Assembly (NCBI GenBank): GCA_000648925.1
Contig: JFHF01000055.1
Coordinates: 1-45,767, forward strand
Direction: 5' to 3'
Source: Caballeronia jiangsuensis
GTDB lineage: Bacteria > Pseudomonadota > Gammaproteobacteria > Burkholderiales > Burkholderiaceae
DNA: 45,767 nucleotides
Below are positions 8,274 to 15,947 of the stretch, piece by piece (position 1 is the first letter of the stretch; each line of letters opens with the position of its first letter). Position numbers and translations under genes: made by a program. The notes under the pieces are model-generated. The model was not told where the DNA came from and did no database searches. It worked only from the letters and a program-made list of their open reading frames with translations.

Positions 8274-9484
8274 TGCAGGCCCGTCCACTCGAAGGAATGC
8301 GTGTCGTCGATTACAGCCACTTTCTCGCTGGCCCGTATGTGGGACGCTGTCTTGCGGCGCTCGGCGCGGAAGTCATCAAGGTCGAGCGTCCCGGCAGCGG
8401 CGACGCAGGGCGCCAGCACGCCACCGTGCTCGACGACCAGCAAAGCGCCTACTTCCTGCAGCTCAACATGGGCAAGCGCGGCGTGAGCGTCAATATGAAA
8501 GACCCGCGCGGCAAGGAATTCATGCAGCGTCTGTGCGACTCGGCGGACGTGTTCATCGAGAACTACCGGCCCGGCGCACTCGACAAACTCGGCCTCGGAT
8601 ACGAAGCGCTCTCGGCGCGCAATCCGCGCCTCGTCTATTGCTCGATCTCCGCGTATGGGCACACCGGGCCGGATGCGCATCGCGCGGGCTTCGGCCTGAT
8701 CGCCGAAGCGAAGAGCGGCATCATGCAGATGATCGGTGAGCCCGGTTCGCCGCCGCCGCTGATGCGCATCTCGCTCGGCGACATGTATACGGGCATCCAC
8801 GCGGTCGCCGCGATCAACGCCGCGCTGCTCGGTCGCGTGACGAGCGGCCGGGGCCAGCACATCGACATGGCGCTCTATGACACGCTGGTGTCGATGCACG
8901 AATATGCGGTGCAGTGCTACACGATGCAGGGCATTCTCCCCGAACAGACGGGCCACGACATGCCCACGTCGACGCTCTATGGCGTCTTCCGTGCGGCCGA
9001 CGCGGATCTCGTCATCGCCGCGCAAGTGGACGACGCGTGGAAGCGCTTCGCCGCGCTCGTCGAAGCGCACGGTGGTCCGGAAGGCTTCGGCGCCGATGCG
9101 CGCTTCCACACCCTCAACGGGCGCAATGCCAATCGCGTGGAAATCCTCGCGGTCGTGAAGCCCTGGGTAGCGGGGCGGCCGGTCGCGAAGGTGCTCGAAC
9201 TGCTCGACAGCGTCGATGTGCCTTGCGCCAAGGTGCAGCGCATCGACGAAGTACTCGCCGACCCGCAGATCGTCGCGCGCGGCATGGTGGTCGAGCAGCA
9301 GCATCCGCGCTTCGGGACGCTGCGCCTGCCGAACTTGCCGTTTCGCTTCTCCGACTGCGACACGACGATTCGGCGAGTCGGGCCCGACCTCGGTCAGCAC
9401 AACGCGGAAGTGGCGCAGTCGCTGGGCTTCGGTGCTGCCGAGATCGACGCCATGCAGACCGAAGGCGTTCTGTTTTCAAAGTGA
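8273..9484 (+). CDS. CaiB/BaiF family (type III) CoA-transferase
   Basis: The 403-residue protein is full length for family III CoA-transferases. The N-terminal GMRVVDYSHFLAGPYVGR and LGAEVIKVERPGSGD segments are diagnostic, as is YCSISAYGHTGP. The catalytic Asp is expected at LGDMYTGIHA (near residue 165), where it forms a mixed anhydride with the acyl substrate. It moves CoA between acids such as formate, succinate, carnitine or mesaconate/citramalate types. The start overlaps the MaoC stop. With MaoC it is the CoA-chemistry half of the operon. Confidence 0.93.
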   Translation: MQARPLEGMRVVDYSHFLAGPYVGRCLAALGAEVIKVERPGSGDAGRQHATVLDDQQSAYFLQLNMGKRGVSVNMKDPRGKEFMQRLCDSADVFIENYRPGALDKLGLGYEALSARNPRLVYCSISAYGHTGPDAHRAGFGLIAEAKSGIMQMIGEPGSPPPLMRISLGDMYTGIHAVAAINAALLGRVTSGRGQHIDMALYDTLVSMHEYAVQCYTMQGILPEQTGHDMPTSTLYGVFRAADADLVIAAQVDDAWKRFAALVEAHGGPEGFGADARFHTLNGRNANRVEILAVVKPWVAGRPVAKVLELLDSVDVPCAKVQRIDEVLADPQIVARGMVVEQQHPRFGTLRLPNLPFRFSDCDTTIRRVGPDLGQHNAEVAQSLGFGAAEIDAMQTEGVLFSK

Positions 9485-9488
9485 GGAC

Positions 9489-10325
9489 ATGATGACGGAC
9501 CAGTATGCGGTGATCGGCAATCCGATCGGACACACCAAATCTCCTCTGATTCATGGGCTTTTTGCCGAGGAGACACAGCAGGACATGGCTTATACGGCCA
9601 TCGAAGGGCCGCTGGAGCCCGACGAGGCCTTTGCCGGAACCGTGCGCGCCTTCGCTGCGGCGGGCGGCAAGGGCATGAACGTCACGGCGCCCTTCAAGCT
9701 GAAAGCCTTCGCCATGGCCGACGAACGCAGCGAGCGCGCGGAGCTCGCGGGCGCCGTCAACGCGATGAAGTTCGAGAACGGGCGGATCATCGCCGAGAAT
9801 TTCGACGGCATCGGACTCGTGCGCGATATCGAAGTCAATCTCGGCCTGCCGATGGCCGGCAAGCGGGTTCTGATACTCGGCGCGGGCGGCGCCGTGCGGG
9901 GCGCGCTGCTGCCCTTCCTGTCCGCTCGGCCGGCCGAGTTGGTCCTCGCGAATCGCGACATCGTCAAAGGCCGCGCGCTCGCGGCGCAGGTCAGCGCACG
10001 CGGTCCGATATCCGCTTGCGGCTATGGCGATCTCGAAGCCATGGGACGCTTCGATCTGGTGGTCAACGCGACCTCGGCCAGCCTCACGGGCGATCTGCCG
10101 CCCGTGCCGCCGAGCGTCTTCAGCCCTGAAGGCGCGGCCTATGAACTCGCTTACGGAAAGCGCCTGACACCCTTTCTGCGGCTCGCGCGCAATGCCGGCG
10201 TGCGCGACATCGCGGATGGCGTGGGGATGCTGGTGGAACAGGCGGCGGAAGCCTTCGACTGGTGGCGCGGCGTGCGCCCGGCGACGCGAGCGGTGATCGA
10301 CCGCTTCACGGTGCCGCTCGATTGA
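9489..10325 (+). CDS. Shikimate dehydrogenase-like protein (AroE family, copy 2)
   Basis: The 278-residue AroE homologue begins 5 bp after the CoA-transferase stop (ATGATG; either Met is possible). It keeps GNPIGHTKSPLIH, the Lys of NVTAPFK and the Rossmann motif VLILGAGGAVRGAL. The canonical NTDGxG is ENFDGIG here: the Asp is kept, but Thr has become Phe, the same type of change as in copy 1. Only one of the two Ser of SxS is present (HTKS). It is closer to true AroE than copy 1. Its place before an AroQ-like gene suggests the two act consecutively on a quinate- or shikimate-like compound. Confidence 0.9.
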   Translation: MMTDQYAVIGNPIGHTKSPLIHGLFAEETQQDMAYTAIEGPLEPDEAFAGTVRAFAAAGGKGMNVTAPFKLKAFAMADERSERAELAGAVNAMKFENGRIIAENFDGIGLVRDIEVNLGLPMAGKRVLILGAGGAVRGALLPFLSARPAELVLANRDIVKGRALAAQVSARGPISACGYGDLEAMGRFDLVVNATSASLTGDLPPVPPSVFSPEGAAYELAYGKRLTPFLRLARNAGVRDIADGVGMLVEQAAEAFDWWRGVRPATRAVIDRFTVPLD

Positions 10326-10344
10326 TTCTGCGAAGGAGAGACGA

Positions 10345-10788
10345 ATGAAAAAGTTTCTGATGCTTCACGGTATTAACCACAACATGTTCGGCAAGCGCGA
10401 TCCAGTGCAGTACGGAACGATCACGCTGGCTGAGATTGACGGGCGTTTGCAGGCTCTCGGCGCCGAACTCGGCGTACAGCTGGAATCGTTTCAGACAAAC
10501 AGCGAAGGAGCCATGTGCGAGCGCATTCACCAAGCCTTCGAGGAGCGCTGTGACGCCGTCCTGATCAACGCCGGCGCGTGGACTCACTACAGCTATGGCA
10601 TCCGCGATGCACTGGCGATTCTTACCTGCCCGATCGTGGAGTTGCATATGTCCAATATCCACGCACGAGAGTCTTTTCGCCACCACTCTGTGTTCGCGGA
10701 GGTGGTCGATGGCCAAATTTGTGGGTTCGGCGTGGAGAGCTACCTGCTGGCCTTGCGGGCGGCGGTCGCTCAGACCAAACAAAAGTAA
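10345..10788 (+). CDS. Type II 3-dehydroquinate dehydratase-like protein (AroQ family)
   Basis: The 147-residue protein has the flavodoxin-like AroQ fold signatures: KRDPVQYG (active-site loop Arg and Tyr), INAGAWTHYSYGIRDAL and ELHMSNIHARESFRHHS (catalytic His). The very conserved NGPNLNLLG opening is altered to HGINHNMFG, removing the first Asn and Pro that line the substrate pocket. So it keeps the acid-base machinery but probably handles a variant substrate. GAAGGAGAG lies before the ATG. It is the last gene of the unit and is followed by a strong hairpin. Confidence 0.88.
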   Translation: MKKFLMLHGINHNMFGKRDPVQYGTITLAEIDGRLQALGAELGVQLESFQTNSEGAMCERIHQAFEERCDAVLINAGAWTHYSYGIRDALAILTCPIVELHMSNIHARESFRHHSVFAEVVDGQICGFGVESYLLALRAAVAQTKQK

Positions 10789-10798
10789 AGGAAAACAG

Positions 10799-10831
10799 CG
10801 ATGGCTGCTCGCGAGAGCGCAGCAGCCATCG
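10799..10831 (+). terminator. Strong hairpin after the aroQ-like gene
   Basis: An 11-bp perfect stem (CGATGGCTGCT / AGCAGCCATCG) encloses an 11-base loop that can itself pair (GCG...CGC). It begins 10 bases after the aroQ-like stop. No T-run follows, so it may act as an RNA-stabilising or rho-assisted end rather than a classical intrinsic terminator. Confidence 0.5.
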
Positions 10832-10857
10832 AGGTGCTCGTCGCCGGTACTGGTCGT

Positions 10858-10902
10858 ATGTCCGCAACTGGCCGGTTGCCGAAGATCGCAGTACGAGCGC
10901 CG
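10858..10902. repeat. Dispersed repeat, copy A
   Basis: The segment shares the core TGCCGAAGATCGCAGT and the flanking ACTGGCCG and GAGCGCC with 18568-18612 in the same orientation, with few changes. Both copies are intergenic. Similar short GC-rich intergenic repeats are common in Burkholderia genomes; the function is unknown. Confidence 0.55.
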
Positions 10903-11054
10903 CAGATCGCCGGCGGCGTCGACCCGAATTTCTGAACCCAGTAGAGTCGAGATGTGGCGAGGTAGCGGCAGGTTGAGCGTGTCTGTTGCCGCCCCTTTCG
11001 TCTGGCGGTGCCCCAATAACCTCGCCGTAGCCCCGTTTCCACATCCCGCTGGTC

Positions 11055-11087
11055 GAACCCGACGTGCGCTACCAACGCATCCGGCTC
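11055..11087 (-). ncRNA. Group II intron domain V
   Basis: The 33-base minus-strand sequence folds as a lower helix GAGCCGGA/TCGGGTTC with one G-G mismatch, a two-base CG bulge, an upper helix TGCG/CGCA and a 7-base loop. The catalytic AGC triad is at positions 2-4 of the helix. The mismatch in the lower helix is a departure from the consensus. Confidence 0.8.
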
Positions 11088-11199
11088 TCGCACAAGACCT
11101 CACGCCTTCACACACGCCAGGCTGCGCCGCCGCGCGCGCTCAGCCGTACGAGCCGATATTGCCCGCAAAGGTGCGGGAGTGGATAGCACCGCCCCTGCG

Positions 11200-12531
11200 T
11201 CACCTGAGCTTATGTTTGTTGCATAACCACCGGCGCAACCACGTTGCGGCGTAGCTGTCGAGCGCGCGATAGGCTCGGCTTACGCTCCCTACCTTGAAGT
11301 CGTTCGCCCTGCCGCGCAGCGTGCGGTTCAACCAGCCCACCAGCTCCGTGGTCTCTTGCCATGCCATCTGGAGGGCGTCATTGCATGAATCTTTTCGACC
11401 ATGCGCCGGATACTCTTCTTCGCCGGTCGCATGCCCATAGGGGCTTGCCCCCGTTATCGCTGAGTACATCCGCCCAAACGTAAAACCCAGGAAGTGGAAC
11501 TCCCCTTCCGGAACCGCGCAGATTTGTGTCTTCCCGTCGTTGACCGTCAGCGCCAGCTTGTTCATGATCTCGCGTAGTCGCGACAACGCTTCTTCAGCCT
11601 TGCCGCGCTTGCACAGGATCACCAGATCGTCCGCGTAGGTCACGATTCGACTGCCAAGACTTCGCTCAAGCCCGAACTTCTTCCATGCCAGCACAAACCC
11701 GCGCATATAAATATTCGCCAGCAGTGGTGAGACGGATGAGCCTTGCGGAATGCCGCGCCTGCTGTCCTTGGCCTCGGTCGTACGTGTCTTCCGGCCTCGA
11801 TGATCGGTTTCTTCAACGGAGAACTCCAACCACATCTTGATCAGATGCAGCACGCGCCGGTCAACGATGCTTCGCGCAAGCGACAACATCAAATCGGCGT
11901 GGGGAATATTTCCGAAGTAGTCCGCGAGGTCGGCGTCGACGACGTCCGTGTGCCCCTGGTGCAGTCGTTCCACCACCTCGATCACCGCTTGCTGGGCGTT
12001 TCGCCCCGGGCGGTAAGCGTACTGCTCCGGTGGAAGATCAGCTTCGAAGATCGGTTCGAGCACCAGCATCGCTGCTGTCATGCACACTCGATCTCGCAAG
12101 GTCGAGATGCCGAGTGGCCTCAGCTTGCCATTGGCCCTCGGGATAAACACTCTTCTGATAGGGTCTGGCCGGCAAGTCTCCTGCCTGAGCGCAAGCGCCA
12201 GTTCGCCAAACCACCTCTGCACCCCGTACGCTTCAACCTCCGCGAAGTCTTGCCGATCGACATCCGGCGCGCCCCTGTTCGAACGACACTGGGCGTACGC
12301 ATGCGCCAGCACATCCTCGCGATAGATCTTGTCGTACAGCGCGCAGAAGCGATACCCAGCTTCTACCTTCGCTTTCGCGTGTAACGCCATCTGCAGCTTC
12401 TGAACACGATTCGGAGTTGATAGGTTGCCCAATCTCCACGTCCTCACTACGTACTGCGTCTGTCTTGAACTGAGGCCCCTTTCATCCCCGGCTTTACCCG
12501 GTTTCATCGGTACTACGAGCCTCTCCGTCAT
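11200..12531 (-). CDS. ltrA: Group II intron reverse transcriptase/maturase, C-terminally frameshifted
   Basis: This multifunctional intron protein copies and splices its host intron. The RT blocks are clear: RRVFIPRANGKLRPLGIST, YAYRPGRNAQQAV, GIPQGSSVSPLLANIYM and the catalytic YADDLVIL. The maturase (X) domain follows with WLNRTLRGRANDFKVG and LRRWLCNKHK. The frame stops at KHKLR. Reading one frame over gives CYPLPHLCGQYRLVRLS, the usual maturase tail, so a one-base loss near 11203 has cut off about 30 residues. The start is taken at the ATG at 12531 (TERLVV...), where relatives begin; a GTG at 12639 is in frame but lies in intron structural RNA. No HNH endonuclease domain is present. Confidence 0.85.
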   Translation of the reverse strand: MTERLVVPMKPGKAGDERGLSSRQTQYVVRTWRLGNLSTPNRVQKLQMALHAKAKVEAGYRFCALYDKIYREDVLAHAYAQCRSNRGAPDVDRQDFAEVEAYGVQRWFGELALALRQETCRPDPIRRVFIPRANGKLRPLGISTLRDRVCMTAAMLVLEPIFEADLPPEQYAYRPGRNAQQAVIEVVERLHQGHTDVVDADLADYFGNIPHADLMLSLARSIVDRRVLHLIKMWLEFSVEETDHRGRKTRTTEAKDSRRGIPQGSSVSPLLANIYMRGFVLAWKKFGLERSLGSRIVTYADDLVILCKRGKAEEALSRLREIMNKLALTVNDGKTQICAVPEGEFHFLGFTFGRMYSAITGASPYGHATGEEEYPAHGRKDSCNDALQMAWQETTELVGWLNRTLRGRANDFKVGSVSRAYRALDSYAATWLRRWLCNKHKLR

Positions 12532-13020
12532 CCCAAGGCGCCCGGCCTGTCCCTCACGGGCATCCGGTTGGTCATCCCTGACCACGCCAGGGGACTTCCC
12601 ATGTTGCGTACGCTTTCCTTGTGTACATGCTGTCGCCACTACCCCTGCACAGTGATTGGCGGCACTGCTTCGCTCATCCAGCCTGTTATATCAGCCTCCC
12701 CGCGAGGGTGTTCGGGTCGGCCTGCGCATCGGCATTTTCGAGGTTTGCTCGGCGTTCAGTCACGTTAAGGGCCTGCGCCCTCGCGCTGTCACCAATTCGT
12801 GACACGCTTACCCGAAGGCTTCAGCCATTTCGTTACCTCCATGACTGCTCCGATTGCTTCCGGCTGGAGCGGTTGCCGGGCGAGACTTACACGCGCTGGA
12901 AAGCGCCGCCTTTTCACGGCGCACATCCTCTTCTGCCACTCGGCACTTATCCCGCTCAAGGTCGCATCCTGAATAAGTGCGGTCGCTCAATGAGGCCACG
13001 TTACGGGCCGCAAAGGGTTC

Positions 13021-15390
13021 TCAATGCGCCGTCAGTTGCCAGCGCAACATGGGATACGTCGCGCCCGCCGGCATCGCCCAGACGCCTGAAGGCCCGAAGT
13101 TCCACGACACGAAGCTCGCTGGATTGCTCATCTGCGCCGTGGTCAGTCCGTTTGTCGCGGGCGGTGCCGTGCCGCCCTCACCGACATGCACCGCGTTCAG
13201 CTGATTCGTCGTTTCCTTGTTCCAGTACACGTCGTTGCGGATCGTCCCCGAGTTCAGCGTGGCGATCGCGCCGTTGATATCGGGCGTCGGTCGCTCACTC
13301 GACCGCCCCACGGCAAACGACTCTTCGATGATGCCCGTGCTGGCGTTGTATTCGACAAGTGCACCGTCTCCCATCAAGGAGCCGACAGGACCCGTGCCAT
13401 AGGATTGTTGAATCACCCCCGTGTTCCTTGCGACCAGTCCGCCGCCGCTCGCGTGCGAACCGCCAACGTTAATCGAGCCGGTCGCGAAAGACTGCACGAT
13501 CCAGCCGTCGTTCTGGTTGACGAGGCCGCCATACGAACCATTGCCGCCGACCGATGCGCCGCTCCACGACCGTTCTATCGTGCCCTTGTTCCACCCGACA
13601 AGACCGCCGCCCCCGACGCCGCCGAACGCCGCGCCCGACCCCACTCCACCGGTCGACCATGCATAGGCGACGACGCCATCGTTTCGCCCGGCAAGCGCGC
13701 CGTAACTGCCGCCGATACCGCCCTCGACCTCGGCGTTCGCCACCCCGACGTTCCGTACGACGCCGCTCGTTCCAATGACACCGAACAGCCCGGCATACGG
13801 AACGTACGCTTGAGCCGGGACCTGGATATTCAGATTACTGACGACATGGCCGAAGCCATCGAACTGCCCGGCGAAGGGCGCCGTGTCGGTCGGTGCGATC
13901 GGAGTGAAGGAGGTGCTCTGCGTCGTCTTGAAGTCGAGATCCTTGCCGAGGGCGTAATTGCCCTTCAGATCCCGCGACACGTTCATCAGATCCGTGACGT
14001 TGTTCACGAGCGTGTATGCGGTGATCTGCGTGACGTAGCCGCTGAAGGGCAAGCCCGGCCAGCATCGATTGGCGAGCAGCGTTCCGGCCGAATAGCTGCC
14101 ATTCAAGTCATAGAGCAGACTTACGATGCCGCTGCTCCTCGACCAGTCGATCGTGCCTTGATTGCCGATGCCGCCACCATTGTCGATGCCGGTTGCATCG
14201 GCGCGAACGGTGAGGTTGCCGCCGCCGGTGTTGCGAATGGCCGAGCCCGCGGCGATCATCACGCTATTCGCGGAATTCAGCGCAAGCGATGCGCCGCCTT
14301 GCCACTCGACGTTGCCGCTCACCGTGATATCGCTGTTCGCGCCTGTGGTCGTAACGTCCACGGATGTGCCCTTGCCCAGGCTGCGCGAGATTGCATTGGC
14401 GGCGTTCGCGTCGATCGTGAAGATCGGTGCGCTCAATGTCCAATGGCCCGCGAGCACCGTCGCGCTGCCGATGTCGAGCGTCGTTGCGCGCGTGTCGACG
14501 GCGCCGCCGCTGCCGTCCGCATTCTTCGCGATGATCGTGCCGTCCGCATGAACTTCGCCCTTGTCGGCGACGAGCCAGACGTGGCCATCGCGGGTTGCAG
14601 TGCCGGTCGCGCGGATCGCAGCGCTGTTGCCCGCGAGGGCATACACGTTGCCATCGGCGGCTTGCAAGCTGGCTTGCGCCGCCCCGATCGTGCCTGCGTT
14701 TATCACCGTTCCGCCGCTTCCCGCCTGCACGAATACCTGTTGGCCAGCGGACGCGTCCTGCAACAGCACCTGATTGCCTGCCACCAGTTCAACCGTTCCC
14801 TTCGGCGCATCGATGCTTCCGGCGTTGATCACCGACTTGCGCGACACGAGGAACACGTCGCCGCCGCTCGAACCAATCTTGCCGAGATTGATCACCACGC
14901 CGTTGCCTCCGCCCGAAAACGCGAGCGGCCCGCCCTGCATGAAGGCGTTCGGATCGATATTCAGGGTCGATGCAACGAAGCGCCCGCCCGTCGCGATCAC
15001 GCCACCGGGGGCCACGAGCACGCCGTGCGGATTGATGAGATAGACACTGCCGCTCGCGTGCATCTGCCCCAGGATCGTGGAAGGATCGCCGCCCGTCACC
15101 CGATTGAGCGTCGCACCGCTACCGTTGTCGAAGGTCACCGTGCGAGACGACCCGATCGAAAAGCTGCGCCAGTCGATGACGCCCCGCGACGACGTCTGAT
15201 TGATCGTGACGGACCGGCTGCCGGTCGTTATAGCGCCGCTGCCCGCGACGAACTGCCCGCCGCCAGGGAGCGGCGGCGCCCCGGATCCCGCGATCGCGTA
15301 AGCGGACGCCAGGCCAAGCACGAACGGTCGCATCGGAAGGCAACATTGATTTGGGGTGCGAATCCATGAACACCGCGCCAAGCGTTGCAT
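13021..15390 (-). CDS. TPS-domain (filamentous haemagglutinin N-terminal) exoprotein with GLUG repeats, copy 1
   Basis: The 789-residue protein starts at 15390 after AAAGGAGGG. An Arg-containing N-terminal region leads into a hydrophobic signal segment ending near SGAPPLP, then the TPS secretion domain: GVIDWRSFSIG, LNRVTGGDPSTILG and GSVYLINPHGVLVAPGG. A beta-helical middle follows. The last 300 residues carry GLUG-type repeats such as GGLVGWNKGTIERSWS and GGLVARNTGVIQQSYGTG, ending with a VYWNKETT segment. Such proteins cross the outer membrane through a TpsB transporter and act as adhesins or surface proteins. It is short for a TpsA protein, and no tpsB gene is in the window. The paralogue at 18893-21334 is in opposite orientation. 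Confidence 0.88.
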   Translation of the reverse strand: MQRLARCSWIRTPNQCCLPMRPFVLGLASAYAIAGSGAPPLPGGGQFVAGSGAITTGSRSVTINQTSSRGVIDWRSFSIGSSRTVTFDNGSGATLNRVTGGDPSTILGQMHASGSVYLINPHGVLVAPGGVIATGGRFVASTLNIDPNAFMQGGPLAFSGGGNGVVINLGKIGSSGGDVFLVSRKSVINAGSIDAPKGTVELVAGNQVLLQDASAGQQVFVQAGSGGTVINAGTIGAAQASLQAADGNVYALAGNSAAIRATGTATRDGHVWLVADKGEVHADGTIIAKNADGSGGAVDTRATTLDIGSATVLAGHWTLSAPIFTIDANAANAISRSLGKGTSVDVTTTGANSDITVSGNVEWQGGASLALNSANSVMIAAGSAIRNTGGGNLTVRADATGIDNGGGIGNQGTIDWSRSSGIVSLLYDLNGSYSAGTLLANRCWPGLPFSGYVTQITAYTLVNNVTDLMNVSRDLKGNYALGKDLDFKTTQSTSFTPIAPTDTAPFAGQFDGFGHVVSNLNIQVPAQAYVPYAGLFGVIGTSGVVRNVGVANAEVEGGIGGSYGALAGRNDGVVAYAWSTGGVGSGAAFGGVGGGGLVGWNKGTIERSWSGASVGGNGSYGGLVNQNDGWIVQSFATGSINVGGSHASGGGLVARNTGVIQQSYGTGPVGSLMGDGALVEYNASTGIIEESFAVGRSSERPTPDINGAIATLNSGTIRNDVYWNKETTNQLNAVHVGEGGTAPPATNGLTTAQMSNPASFVSWNFGPSGVWAMPAGATYPMLRWQLTAH

Positions 15391-15651
15391 GTTTCCCTCC
15401 TTTGCCCTGAGCCGCTTGCCACTCAGTCGGGCATTCAGTCGCCGTTCAAGAGTAGTTTGTCCAAGCATAAGCGGATAGTAGTCCGAAAGCCGGCAACGTG
15501 TACGTAATCACGCCCGATCTCGCTCATTCTGCGCGAACGCTGCCGGCGTTCGTTCAGCAATCCACGCAACAAAGACGCAAGGAGTTTGGCGAATGGGAGG
15601 TCGCGACCATCTCTTGCGGCCGCTACGATCGAACTATCCAGTCGCACGACG
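15391..15651. other. Upstream region of TPS-domain gene copy 1
   Basis: This 261-base stretch holds the RBS and presumed promoter of the minus-strand TPS gene. No other gene was recognised. Confidence 0.35.
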
Positions 15652-15855
15652 TCAACGTGAGTCCTCCTGCTCGAGTTTCACTATCGCGAACCAGACAAGG
15701 CATTGATATTCGCGCCAGTGGTCGCTCACCGCTCGAGCTTGCGCGACAGCATCGGTCAATCTGGCGCACCCGATCTCCAGCTCACCATCAGCGCGAGCGA
15801 GAAGCGCCTCTCCCTGCATGAGCTCAAGCACCCGCAGGTTACGGCGTCTGGCCAT
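15652..15855 (-). pseudogene. Possible TPR-like gene fragment
   Basis: A 67-residue minus-strand frame (LRVLELMQGEALLARADGEL...) has the helical, Ala/Leu-rich pattern of TPR-type repeats seen in large ATPase-containing LuxR or BTAD regulators. It has no RBS and nothing matching up- or downstream, so it is at best a remnant. A chance frame is possible. Confidence 0.3.
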
Positions 15856-15947
15856 CGCGCCGGTGTCGGGTGCACTCGATGTCGTTCGCCAGCTGCGTCA
15901 GCCGTGACAGGCTGTAAAGGCCCTCGACCACGTCAAACAAAGCGCCT

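Larger units (their letters stand above)
10940..12924 (-). mobile_element. Group II intron, nearly full length
   Basis: On the minus strand the element starts GTGCGCC (12924 downward), matching the group II 5' consensus GUGYG. A reverse-transcriptase/maturase gene sits in its domain IV, then a clear domain V at 11087-11055, then a domain VI whose outer stem pairs GGGATGTGG with CCACATCTC (nine pairs). The 3' end is placed near 10940 after the GACTCTAC segment; it may be off by a few bases. The length of about 2 kb is normal. It is inserted about 97 bases past the stop of a TPS-domain gene and near a dispersed repeat. The frameshifted maturase end suggests it may no longer move by itself. Confidence 0.85.

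Noticed and set aside
7970..9400. Long minus-strand open frame of 476 codons
   Set aside because: It is antisense to the MaoC and CoA-transferase genes, whose family motifs are clear; the product has no recognisable domain.
10306..11115. Minus-strand 269-codon frame across the aroQ-like gene and intron 3' end
   Set aside because: It is made of the antisense of aroQ and of intron domain V/VI RNA, which reads open by chance.
13186..15369. Long open frame of 727 codons on the plus strand
   Set aside because: It is antisense to the TPS-domain gene, is Arg/Ala/His-rich without any family signature, and results from the GC-rich third positions of the real gene.
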